This document shows positions 55,239 through 63,511 of a stretch of 64,000 nucleotides of DNA, one piece after another. Numbering within the stretch: position 1 is the first letter of the stretch; each line of letters starts with the position of its first letter. The DNA is taken from positions 948,047 through 1,012,046 of the forward strand of contig NZ_MAKX01000001.1 in assembly GCF_001693415.1 (NCBI RefSeq). The letters run 5' to 3'. Position numbers and translations under genes: made by a program. The notes under the pieces are model-generated. The model saw nothing but the letters and a program-made list of their open reading frames with translations, did not search any database and was not told where the DNA came from. This DNA is from Tenacibaculum soleae (GTDB lineage: Bacteria; Bacteroidota; Bacteroidia; Flavobacteriales; Flavobacteriaceae).

Positions 55239-56918
55239 ATGATAAATCAACTAAAAATTATCTTATCCATTATTCCTGAAAAATTTAGGAAAAAACTACC
55301 CTTTTTTGTATCTCTATCTTTTTTAAATCTTTTATTAGATCTAATTTCAATAGCTTATTTAATACCTGTTTTTTTGTTGTTAATAGATTATAAGATGGTT
55401 TTAGAAAAAGCTTCGGAATTTATACAAATTAGTGAGTCTAATATTCCTTTGATTGTTGTTTTATTTATTGTCAGTTTTATCGTAAAAAATTTAATACAGA
55501 TAAGGATTAATACCTACCAATCTCATTTTATTTTTAATATTGCAACGAAATTATCATCAAAATTTTTAAATAATTTTTTGACAAAAAACTATCTTGATTT
55601 TCAAAAAAAAAATACAGCAAAAAGTATCCAGAATATTAAAATAGTTGGATTAGATTTTTCAAACCATATTTTGTTGTCAATTAATACATTTCTTACAGAA
55701 GGTATTGTTGTTTTTATTATATTAGGAATAGGTATTTACTTTTATCTAAAGCTAACACTAATCGTTTTAGGAATTTTTTCATTAGCTTTTATTTTTTTAA
55801 TATTTCAAAGGAAAAAAAAAATTATCGCCATAAATGATTCCTTAAAAAGCAGTTATCATGAGGTTACATCACAATTAATAAATATAATTCAAGGTTTTTT
55901 GGAGTTAAAAAGCTTAAATAAAGAATTACATTTTTATAAGAAGTTTAATAAAAGCGTTCATCATTTTAATAATCAATATGCGAAGTTGGAAATTTACAAG
56001 AAATCTAATAACAAGTATTTAGAAATTTTAATGGTGGTTGGATTGACTTTTGTTGTTCTTTTTCTAATTCAAGCACAAAATTCAACAATTTCAAATGTTT
56101 TTGTAATTTCATTTATTGCAGGTTCTGCTTTAAAATTGCTACCGTCAATAAATAAAATAATTGTGTCTTATACTAATTTTCAATCATTCAAGTATACGAT
56201 AGATATTTTAAGTGAAGTTGTTAACTTAAATAAAAACACGACTATAATTAATACCCCTTTAAAAAAGAATTTTATTTTAAAGGATGTTTCATTTCAGTAC
56301 AGTTCCAAGAAACGTATTATTGATAATGTAAATTTAACTATTCTTAAGGGGGAGGTTATTGGGATATCTGGAGATTCTGGAACAGGTAAAACAACCTTCG
56401 TAAATATTATTATGAATCTTCAAAAACCTCAGAAAGGAGCTGTTTTTATTGATGATTTTAAAATTTGTAATGAGCATAATTTATTTGGTATAATTAATTA
56501 TTTACCTCAAAATTCTTTTATATTTGAAGGATCTATTATTGATAATATCACTTTAGGTGAGGGTGAAAAGAATATTGATTTTAAAAAAATTCATAAGCTT
56601 TCAGAGATCCTAGAATTAGATAGTATTATAAAATCTGAAGAAAAACTATATTTAGATATTAATTCTTTAAAAATATCTGGAGGTCAAAAGCAACGAATTG
56701 CATTATTACGTTCACTTTATCATAATTTTGATATTTTAATATTAGATGAAGCGACAAATCAATTAGATGAAAAGTTAGAAGAAAGAATACTTAATTATCT
56801 TGTTGAATTAAAAAAAGAAGGAAAAACAATTATAATGATTTCACACAACCCAAAAATGAAAAAAATTAGCGATAAATATTATGTTCTAAAAGATAGAAAA
56901 TTAGTGATGATTAAATAA
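55239..56918 (+). CDS. ABC transporter fusing permease and ATPase (PglK/MsbA-like flippase candidate)
   Basis: A 559-residue half transporter. The first ~330 residues carry about six membrane helices (FFVSLSFLNLLLDLISIAYL, LIPVFLLLID). The ATPase has Walker A GISGDSGTGKTTFVNI, signature ISGGQKQRIALLRSL, and Walker B FDILILDEATNQLD. No Wzx flippase is seen in the island, so this is the best candidate to export the finished lipid-linked glycan. Its 3' end overlaps a convergent glycosyltransferase by 18 bases. Confidence 0.93.
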   Translation: MINQLKIILSIIPEKFRKKLPFFVSLSFLNLLLDLISIAYLIPVFLLLIDYKMVLEKASEFIQISESNIPLIVVLFIVSFIVKNLIQIRINTYQSHFIFNIATKLSSKFLNNFLTKNYLDFQKKNTAKSIQNIKIVGLDFSNHILLSINTFLTEGIVVFIILGIGIYFYLKLTLIVLGIFSLAFIFLIFQRKKKIIAINDSLKSSYHEVTSQLINIIQGFLELKSLNKELHFYKKFNKSVHHFNNQYAKLEIYKKSNNKYLEILMVVGLTFVVLFLIQAQNSTISNVFVISFIAGSALKLLPSINKIIVSYTNFQSFKYTIDILSEVVNLNKNTTIINTPLKKNFILKDVSFQYSSKKRIIDNVNLTILKGEVIGISGDSGTGKTTFVNIIMNLQKPQKGAVFIDDFKICNEHNLFGIINYLPQNSFIFEGSIIDNITLGEGEKNIDFKKIHKLSEILELDSIIKSEEKLYLDINSLKISGGQKQRIALLRSLYHNFDILILDEATNQLDEKLEERILNYLVELKKEGKTIIMISHNPKMKKISDKYYVLKDRKLVMIK

Positions 56919-58004
56919 AGTTTCAATTAATTTTTCTAAGCCAGATGATAAAGCCTTAAAAGAAAGTTTATTATTAAAATGGTTTTTAATTTTTAATGAT
57001 AGTGATTTAGAATTAAAATTCTTTAACGATTTTAATTTTTCTAGAAGATCTTCTTTATCTCCTGGTTTAAATAGTTTTGCATATTTACCATTCTCAGTTA
57101 TTGCTCTATTTGAAGCAATATTAGTTATTATAGGGATACATCCACAAGCCATCGATTCTATAAGAGCTGTTGATCCACCCTCATAGTATGATCCTAATAA
57201 AAAATAAGTGCTTTTTTGATACCATTCTTCTAATTCTGAATTATCAATAACTCCCATTAGTTTGATTTCATTTGTTATTCCACTTAAATTTAGAATGTCA
57301 ATAATTTTTTTCTCTAGTTCTTTCTCTGAATAAAATAAGACTAATTTGGCTTTTGAATTGATTTTGATATAAGATATAAATGCTTCTATTATAGTTATAG
57401 GGTCTTTGTTTTTATTTAGTCTACCAACCCAAATAAATAAATTAGCATCCTTTTTGATAGTGCTATTATAAGAAAAGTGAGTAGATAATTCAGGTTGGGT
57501 AAAAATTTTAACTCTAGAAGATATTAAATCTTTTGAGATCCAATTATCAGCCATATCAATAGATGTGAAAATATAAGCATCAATAAATTTATCTAACTTA
57601 CTTAAAATATTTTTCTTAAGCCAGTTATGAGGAGGCCTTTCAGCATGATGTTGAATAATGATTTTGGTGTTTTTTTTTAAATAAAATTTAAAGAAAATAA
57701 CATGATATATCTTACTAAAACCATGAATGTAAATAACATCAGGAGAAATTTTTTTAATTAAAAAATGAGTTTTTAAATCAATTAAAAACTTCTTGTTATT
57801 TGTTTTTCTTTGGAAATAATAAAAAATATTATTTTTAATAAAAAAGTTTTTTACACCAATAAATTCTATGACACTAATTTTATGTTTTTTTTTAAGTTCT
57901 AAAAGAACGTCATATACAAAGTGAAATTTTATAAGTTTTTCATTTGGGTCTAGGATTTTAGGTAAAGAATGGTAATTTAAAAATAATACATGTTTACTCT
58001 TCAT
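56901..58004 (-). CDS. Family 4-type glycosyltransferase (GT-B), B, opposite strand
   Basis: A 367-residue GT-B transferase. FIWVGRLNKNKDPITIIEAF and LLGSYYEGGSTALIESMACG are the family 4 C-domain motifs. It is on the - strand amid + strand genes, with an 18-base 3' overlap with the transporter and 121 bases to the next divergent gene. It and its neighbours are extremely AT-rich, suggesting separate acquisition within the island. Confidence 0.9.
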   Translation of the reverse strand: MKSKHVLFLNYHSLPKILDPNEKLIKFHFVYDVLLELKKKHKISVIEFIGVKNFFIKNNIFYYFQRKTNNKKFLIDLKTHFLIKKISPDVIYIHGFSKIYHVIFFKFYLKKNTKIIIQHHAERPPHNWLKKNILSKLDKFIDAYIFTSIDMADNWISKDLISSRVKIFTQPELSTHFSYNSTIKKDANLFIWVGRLNKNKDPITIIEAFISYIKINSKAKLVLFYSEKELEKKIIDILNLSGITNEIKLMGVIDNSELEEWYQKSTYFLLGSYYEGGSTALIESMACGCIPIITNIASNRAITENGKYAKLFKPGDKEDLLEKLKSLKNFNSKSLSLKIKNHFNNKLSFKALSSGLEKLIETLFNHH

Positions 58005-58125
58005 TTTTTAATTGGGGATTATTTTTTATAATATTAATAAAAAATAATTAGGTTTTAAAGCTTAAAACTTATATTTTTCTTATTTATTTTAAATTAAATT
58101 TATAGTTCAAGAGAACACATTAAAT

Positions 58126-59202
58126 ATGTACAAAGTATTAAAAACAATCAATAAAAATTATTTTCCAAACAAATATTTATTCGCACCAGAGTGGATTGTT
58201 TTAGGGGTAAATAATGTTTGTAATTTACATTGTAAAATGTGTGATGTAGGAACCAAAAATTTAGAGAGTAATTTTGCTCAAAATTTAGTGGGGACTCATC
58301 CTATAAACATGCCAATAGAATTAATTAAAAATATTATTGATCAAGTAAAAGAAAATTTCCCTAAGACTAAATTAGGTTATGCTTTTACAGAACCTTTAGT
58401 ATATCCTCACTTGATTGAGTCTTTAGCATACGCAAATAAGATGGAGTTGTATACAACCATAACAACAAACGCTTTAACCTTAAAATATAAAGCGCAACAA
58501 CTAGTAGATTCAGGAGTTAATGAAATTTATATATCTTTAGATGGTCCAAAAGACATTCACAATGAGATTAGAGGTCATAAAAAATCTTTTCAAAAAGCAT
58601 TAGAAGGTATTGAGGAGCTTATTAAAATTAATCCTAAACAATCTGTATCTGTTTTTTGCGTAATTACAGAATGGAATATTGGTTATTTAACTCAATTTAT
58701 TAATGAAATTAAACATTTGCCTTTAAAAGAAGTTGGTTTTATGCATACTAATTTTACCCCAGAATATGTTGCTCGGTCCCATAATGAAAAATGGAGTCAA
58801 TACTATTTAGCTACTTCGTCAAATATGGATGAAATAAATATAGATAATTTTAATCTTGATACTCTTTTAAAAGAAATAAAAAAGATAAAAACTACCAAAT
58901 TAAATTTTAATGTAAGTTTTTCACCAGATATATCTACAAAAGAAGGGTTAAATGTTTTTTATCATGCACCCCAAGAAATTATAGGAAAAGGATGTAATGA
59001 TGTTTTTGGAAACATAATGATAAAATCTGATGGTAGTGTAATTCCGGCTCATGGAAGATGTTATAATTTAGAGTTAGGAAATATGTATAAGGAATCTTTG
59101 AAAGAGGTTTGGAACTCTAAAGTATTGAAAAAATTACGTAATGACTTAAATAAATCAGGAGGGTTGTTCCCAGCCTGTAGTAGATGCTGTAGTGCTTTTT
59201 AA
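58126..59202 (+). CDS. Radical SAM/SPASM domain protein
   Basis: A 358-residue protein. The radical SAM cluster is in VNNVCNLHCKMCDVG (CxxxCxxC), with EIYISLDGPKDIHNEIRGH. The C-terminal SPASM region has GCNDVFGNIMIKSDGSVIPA, then CYNLELGNM and CSRCCSAF, supplying auxiliary cluster cysteines. There is no cobalamin-type domain. Relatives oxidise peptides, sugars or alcohols. It starts the second operon-like block and is followed after 2 bases by radical SAM C. Confidence 0.92.
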   Translation: MYKVLKTINKNYFPNKYLFAPEWIVLGVNNVCNLHCKMCDVGTKNLESNFAQNLVGTHPINMPIELIKNIIDQVKENFPKTKLGYAFTEPLVYPHLIESLAYANKMELYTTITTNALTLKYKAQQLVDSGVNEIYISLDGPKDIHNEIRGHKKSFQKALEGIEELIKINPKQSVSVFCVITEWNIGYLTQFINEIKHLPLKEVGFMHTNFTPEYVARSHNEKWSQYYLATSSNMDEINIDNFNLDTLLKEIKKIKTTKLNFNVSFSPDISTKEGLNVFYHAPQEIIGKGCNDVFGNIMIKSDGSVIPAHGRCYNLELGNMYKESLKEVWNSKVLKKLRNDLNKSGGLFPACSRCCSAF

Positions 59203-59204
59203 TT

Positions 59205-60743
59205 ATGAAAAATAAAGTAATAATATTTAATCCTAAAAGTGGAAATGCAAAACATAGAATACCGAACTCTATTTTGCAGGTTGGAGCATCTATTCATGAA
59301 GAGTTTGAATATGTTTTGGTAGATGGGAATTTAGAAAAAGATCCACTTCAAGAAATTTTTAAATATTTAGAAACAGGTGAGTATAAGTATTTTTGTTCAA
59401 CTGTTATGCCGGGACCACAACTTAGACAAGCAATTCCTTTTACCAAAAAAATAAAAGAAACGTTTCCTAATGTTACTGTAATTTGGGGAGGTTATTTTGC
59501 CTCTAACCAATACGAGGTTTGTATGGATTCTCATTTAGTAGATTATATTGTAAATGGGCCTGGAGATGTAACTTTTCCTTCTTTATTAAGTGTCTTAGAA
59601 GGAGAAAAATTAGGTAAAGTAGTCTTTGAAAAAACGTTGAGTAATATAGATAATTTGATTTTTAGAAATGGTGATGGAAAAATCGTTAAGACTAAAAAAG
59701 AAAAATTGTTAGATCAGGATGCATTACCCAATTTACCTTATACTTATTTAGATACTTTTTACCCACTTGAAAGTTATTTAGGAAAAACTTTTATGGGGAA
59801 AAGAACTTTAGCTTATCATTCGAGTATGGGGTGTCCATTTACATGTTCATTTTGTGGAATTGTACCGATTTTTAGTGGTAGATGGAAAGGTAAATCAGCT
59901 GAAGGAATGTATCAAGATGTAAAGTATTTTAAAGAGAAATACAATGTTGATGCAATTGAATTTCATGACAATAATTTTTTTACCTCAAAAAAACGAGTTT
60001 TAGAATTTTCTAATTTAATTTTAGAGGATAATATTAAATACTGGGGAGAAGGAAGAATTGATACACTTAATAAATATTCTGATGAAGAGCTAAAGTTGAT
60101 GAAAAAGGCAGGTTGTGAAATGATTTTTTTAGGCGCAGAAACAGGAAATGATGAAGTGTTAAAGCAAATGAATAAAGGAGGTACACAATCTGGGAAAATG
60201 ATTAAAGACTTTGCTTTACGTATGGGGAAAGCGGAAATTATTCCTGAAATGTCATTTGTTTTAGGAATGCCCGCAGATACTGAAGAACAAGTGTATAAAC
60301 AGATTCTTTGGGATATCAATTTTATTAAAGAAATTAAAGAAATAAACCCAGATACAGAAATTATTATTTATTTATATAGCCCAACCCCAACAAAAGGATC
60401 AGAATTATATAAGCAAATTTTAGATGCAGGTTTTTCTTTTCCAGAGACTTTAGAGGAGTGGGTTTTGCCAAGTTGGGAAAATTTTGATTTACGTAAAAAC
60501 CCATTAACTCCTTGGTTAAAACCATACATGATTGATACCATTAAAGATTTTGAAACGGTATTGAACGGAAAATATCCAACAGTATCTGATTTTAGAATTC
60601 GTGGATATAAGAAAAACATATTACGTTTGGTTTCTAATTGGCGTTACAAAACAGGTTTTTACAATTACCCTTATGAAATAAAAGTATTACATAAAGTTTG
60701 GAAATACCGTCAACCAGAAGTAGAGGGTTTTTACTCAGAATAG
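59205..60743 (+). CDS. Cobalamin-binding-domain radical SAM protein C
   Basis: A 512-residue protein. A B12-type N-domain (NVTVIWGGYFASNQYEVCMD, VNGPGDVTFPSLL) precedes the radical SAM domain with HSSMGCPFTCSFCGIVPIF (CxxxCxxC) and MIFLGAETGNDEVLKQMNKG. It is longer than proteins A and B and less like them, so probably a different reaction. It is 4 bases upstream of a methyltransferase, the third radical SAM/methyltransferase neighbourhood in the island. Confidence 0.92.
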   Translation: MKNKVIIFNPKSGNAKHRIPNSILQVGASIHEEFEYVLVDGNLEKDPLQEIFKYLETGEYKYFCSTVMPGPQLRQAIPFTKKIKETFPNVTVIWGGYFASNQYEVCMDSHLVDYIVNGPGDVTFPSLLSVLEGEKLGKVVFEKTLSNIDNLIFRNGDGKIVKTKKEKLLDQDALPNLPYTYLDTFYPLESYLGKTFMGKRTLAYHSSMGCPFTCSFCGIVPIFSGRWKGKSAEGMYQDVKYFKEKYNVDAIEFHDNNFFTSKKRVLEFSNLILEDNIKYWGEGRIDTLNKYSDEELKLMKKAGCEMIFLGAETGNDEVLKQMNKGGTQSGKMIKDFALRMGKAEIIPEMSFVLGMPADTEEQVYKQILWDINFIKEIKEINPDTEIIIYLYSPTPTKGSELYKQILDAGFSFPETLEEWVLPSWENFDLRKNPLTPWLKPYMIDTIKDFETVLNGKYPTVSDFRIRGYKKNILRLVSNWRYKTGFYNYPYEIKVLHKVWKYRQPEVEGFYSE

Positions 60744-60747
60744 AATT

Positions 60748-61416
60748 ATGAGAGGTTTTATAAAAAAAGTAATTCACCCTTTCTTTAGAGTTATAACTAA
60801 ACTTTGGTTTTCTAAGCCAAGGAAGTATTCTTATAAAAAAGTAAGTGTAACAGTACATCCAGAAGTGTTTCCTCCGCATTATACAATAAGTACTAAAATT
60901 TTATTAGATTTTATTAGCACTTTAAGTATTTCAAAAAAAGACTTTTTAGAGCTAGGTTGCGGTTCAGGAATCATTTCTTTATATGCGGCGTCAAAAAAAG
61001 CAAACGTTACAGCAGTAGATATAAACGTAAAGGCTATCGAGTATTTAAAAAAATCGGCTTTAAAAAATAACTTATCGATTACTGTGATATATTCAGATTT
61101 GTTTTCTGAATTGAAAGATTCATATTTCGATTTGATAGTCATAAATCCTCCTTATTATCCTAAAGATCCACAAAATCAAAAAGAACAAGCTTGGTTTTGT
61201 GGGGTAGATTTTGAGTATTTTAAACAATTGTTTCATGAATTATCTAAAAGAAAAAAAACTGAAACTGTATATATGATTCTTTCAGAAGATTGTAATTTAG
61301 CTAAGATTAAAGATATTGCTTTAAATCACCACTTTGAAATGAAAATTATTTTAGAAAAGAAAGTGTTTAAGGAGAGAAATTTTATTTTTCAAATTATTAA
61401 GAATAAAAAGTTATAA
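60748..61416 (+). CDS. HemK/RsmC-like SAM methyltransferase
   Basis: A 222-residue methyltransferase with motif I FLELGCGSGIISLYAASKKA, motif II NVTAVDINVKAIEYLKKSAL, and motif IV VINPPYYPKD. NPPY is typical of enzymes that methylate planar nitrogen atoms in glutamine or nucleobases, unlike the other two island methyltransferases. The target is unknown. It ends the + strand block. Confidence 0.85.
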   Translation: MRGFIKKVIHPFFRVITKLWFSKPRKYSYKKVSVTVHPEVFPPHYTISTKILLDFISTLSISKKDFLELGCGSGIISLYAASKKANVTAVDINVKAIEYLKKSALKNNLSITVIYSDLFSELKDSYFDLIVINPPYYPKDPQNQKEQAWFCGVDFEYFKQLFHELSKRKKTETVYMILSEDCNLAKIKDIALNHHFEMKIILEKKVFKERNFIFQIIKNKKL

Positions 61417-61459
61417 TTAGGTGAAAATTTATTAAACCCCGTAATTTAGGATGAGTTTG

Positions 61460-62062
61460 TTAGTTACTATTTAAGGTTAAAACTATTTTAATAGTTTTAA
61501 CCAAAATAATGAAGTCTAATTTCCAAGGGTATTTTTCTATATAGTATAAATCAAACTTTAATTTTTTTAGGTTGTCCTTAGGTTTTGCTTTAGGTAAATT
61601 AACTTGAGCCCAGCCAGTAATACCTGGCTTTATGGCATGTCTTAACTTAAAAGAAGAATTCTCTTTTAAATATTCATTAACATAATGAGGTTGTTCAGGT
61701 CTAGGACCTATAAAACTCATGTCGCCTTTTAAAACATTAAATAGTTGAGGAAGTTCGTCAATTTTAGAAAGTCTTAAGATTTTACCTAAAGAGAAAATTT
61801 TAAAATTAGATTTTTCTATGTGGTCATTTTGAACATTAGAAATTGTTCTTATCTTGTATATTAAAAATAGTTTATTATCTTTTCCTACTCTTGTTTGTGA
61901 ATATATAGCAGATTCTTTTAGGGTTATTTTAGTTAGTAATAAAGCAATTATAATTAAAGGTAGTGATATCGGTAAAAAAAAGAAAACAATACAAATGTCA
62001 AACATTCTTTTCAATATTTTTCTTTTCTTTCTTTCTAAAGACGAACTAGAATTTTCAATCAT
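61460..62062 (-). CDS. Initiating undecaprenyl-phosphate sugar-phosphate transferase
   Basis: A 200-residue small phosphoglycosyltransferase (PglC/WcaJ C-terminal type). The start is a basic region plus a membrane helix (RMFDICIVFFFLPISLPLII). Family motifs follow: KIRTISNV, SLGKILRLSKIDELPQLFNV, LKGDMSFIGPRPEQPHYVNE and KPGITGWAQVN. It attaches the first sugar phosphate to the polyprenyl carrier, so it defines a lipid-linked glycan pathway. It faces the rest of the island and is adjacent to tRNA copy 2. Confidence 0.95.
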   Translation of the reverse strand: MIENSSSSLERKKRKILKRMFDICIVFFFLPISLPLIIIALLLTKITLKESAIYSQTRVGKDNKLFLIYKIRTISNVQNDHIEKSNFKIFSLGKILRLSKIDELPQLFNVLKGDMSFIGPRPEQPHYVNEYLKENSSFKLRHAIKPGITGWAQVNLPKAKPKDNLKKLKFDLYYIEKYPWKLDFIILVKTIKIVLTLNSN

Positions 62063-62122
62063 TTTAACGAAAAAAGGAATTTTTTATAAATATATTAAAT
62101 ACATTTAAAAAAAAACATCGTG

Positions 62123-62158
62123 TTGAAAAAAATATTACATAAAAACGAATTTTATTTG
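62123..62158 (+). promoter_or_regulatory. Degraded promoter of tRNA copy 2
   Basis: TTG at 62123 and TTTATTTG at 62151-62158 correspond to the promoter of copy 1, but the conserved A of the -7 box is lost and the spacing is 25 bases. The shared TATTTGCACTCGAAATCGCG shows common origin with copy 1. Confidence 0.4.
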
Positions 62159-62168
62159 CACTCGAAAT

Positions 62169-62241
62169 CGCGAGATAGAGTAGTAGGTAGCTCGTCGGGA
62201 TCATAACCCGAAGGTCACTGGTTCGAGTCCAGTTTCCGCTA
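62169..62241 (+). pseudogene. Mutated initiator tRNA copy 2 (probable pseudo-tRNA)
   Basis: The 73 bases match copies 1 and 3 except for four substitutions. G5 becomes A in the acceptor stem (5-68 A/C mismatch). C67 becomes T (6-67 G/T wobble). The last D-stem base of GAGC becomes T. C32 becomes A in the anticodon loop. The anticodon CAT is kept. The weakened stem and promoter indicate decay, although residual function cannot be excluded. Confidence 0.75.
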
Positions 62242-62246
62242 CTAAG

Positions 62247-62279
62247 AAAAAGTCTTTCATTATATTTGAAAGACTTTTT
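62247..62279 (+). terminator. Terminator after tRNA copy 2
   Basis: AAAAAGTCTTTCA pairs with TGAAAGACTTTTT; a near-copy of the hairpin after tRNA copy 1, so the duplicated unit includes the terminator. Confidence 0.8.
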
Positions 62280-62311
62280 TGTTTAAAAGTAAAGTTTGGT
62301 AATGAGTTACT

Positions 62312-62690
62312 TTATTTAAAGCAATCTGATTTTTTTGGTTTTTGGTTAGCAGGTGTTAAATCACGGCGATAAAATACTGTTTTACCAATGCTAATATTTG
62401 ATTTTTTAGCACTCATATCTAAAAAAAGTTCTTTTTCTCCCTTCTTTGCAAAATCATACGTTAAATCATTGATACAATGCCTTTTGTTGTTCTTTGTAAT
62501 TATAACAAACCAGTAGCGCATATACTTTTGTGGTTGCCGTAGGTTTTTTAGCATGCATGTCATAGGACAAAGGAGAAACTAATAAACGTGCATTTCCGTA
62601 TTGGTTTTCTTTTAAGAATGTTTTTCATCTGTATTTAAATTAAGTTGTACTTTAAAAATATATGTTTTATGTGTGTTAAAAAATACCTAA
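62312..62690 (-). pseudogene. Frameshifted gene remnant between tRNA copies 2 and 3
   Basis: On the - strand three frames join into one protein-like string. THKTYIFKVQLNLNTDEKH occupies one frame. A shift near 62620 leads to FLKENQYGNARLLVSPLSYD, then MHAKKPTATTKVYA. A second shift near 62520 leads to RYWFVIITKNNKRHCINDLT and on to a stop at 62312. Each piece ends in a stop in its own frame. The 83-codon frame at 62312-62563 alone is probably only the last part. I do not recognise the family. Confidence 0.5.
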
Positions 62691-62704
62691 TTCTAGGTAT
62701 TTTG
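62682..62704. terminator. Small hairpin upstream of tRNA copy 3
   Basis: AAAATACCTA and TAGGTATTTT form an inverted repeat with a 3-base centre (ATTCTAGG region). It may be a weak terminator; the rest of 62705-62803 shows no coding potential. Confidence 0.4.
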
Positions 62705-62803
62705 ATGCTATTGAATTTTCTTAAATAAATAAAGGATAGCCTTTAAATTGAGGGTTGTTTATATTTTGAGTATAAAATAAAAACTAAAAAACAAAAAATA
62801 GTA

Positions 62804-62833
62804 TTGTAGTTTAATAAAAACATAGTATATTTG
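62804..62833 (+). promoter_or_regulatory. Promoter of initiator tRNA copy 3
   Basis: TTG (62804-62806) and TATATTTG (62826-62833) with a 19-base spacer; the tRNA begins 11 bases after the -7 box, as in copy 1. Confidence 0.65.
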
Positions 62834-62843
62834 CAGTCCAAAT

Positions 62844-62916
<73 letters not shown>

Positions 62917-62921
62917 CTAGT

Positions 62922-62953
62922 AAAGAGTAATCAGCAATGATTACTCTTTTTTT
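62922..62953 (+). terminator. Terminator of tRNA copy 3
   Basis: AAAGAGTAATCA (62922-62933) pairs with TGATTACTCTTT (62938-62949), followed by a T run. Confidence 0.85.
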
Positions 62954-63046
62954 GTTTAAAAAGTTAAACTTTTTTATTGTTCTTGTTTTACAAAAGAAAG
63001 ATGTTATTTTTACAAAAAATAGAATAACTTTTTTAATTGTATAAAA

Positions 63047-63493
63047 ATGAGGAAATTAATAGCGATCTTAATCTTTACAATAAGTTCTGTGTCATACGGG
63101 CAAATGCACAGTCCTGTAAAATGGACAACCACAGTAAAAAAAATATCTGATAAAGAAAGTGAATTAATTGCCGTAGCTACATTAGATGAGGAATGGTACA
63201 TTTATTCTCAAGAAATACCTAAAGGAGGGCCATTACCTACGGTGTTTTCATTTACAGGAGATCAACGTTACTTAAAAAAAGGAAATACAAAAGAAGAAGA
63301 AGGGCACGTTGTAGATGATGATGTATTTGATATGCGTATTAAATATTTTGATAAAAAAGCAGTTTTTAAACAACGTATTCGATTAAAAACAAACGAAAAG
63401 TTTATCATAAAAGGTACTGTTGAATATATGGTTTGTTCTGGTGAAAATTGCTTACCTCCAAAAGAAGAAGATTTATCTTTTTCAATTAATTAA
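63047..63493 (+). CDS. Exported DsbD-alpha-like (DsbD N-terminal domain) protein, first copy
   Basis: A 148-residue protein with a signal peptide (LIAILIFTISSVSYGQ) and a DsbD N-terminal-type immunoglobulin fold. Two cysteines are seven residues apart in YMVCSGENCLPPKEE, the thiol pair that shuttles electrons in DsbD-alpha. It may hand electrons from a DsbD-type membrane protein to periplasmic targets. The next gene, 18 bases on, encodes a related sequence. Confidence 0.85.
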   Translation: MRKLIAILIFTISSVSYGQMHSPVKWTTTVKKISDKESELIAVATLDEEWYIYSQEIPKGGPLPTVFSFTGDQRYLKKGNTKEEEGHVVDDDVFDMRIKYFDKKAVFKQRIRLKTNEKFIIKGTVEYMVCSGENCLPPKEEDLSFSIN

Positions 63494-63511
63494 AGTTTTA
63501 AGAAATAGTAA

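Noticed and set aside
62312..62563. The 83-codon - strand frame as a complete gene
   Set aside because: Its first 16 codons look random, and the neighbouring frames continue the protein-like sequence, so it is the tail of a frameshifted pseudogene.
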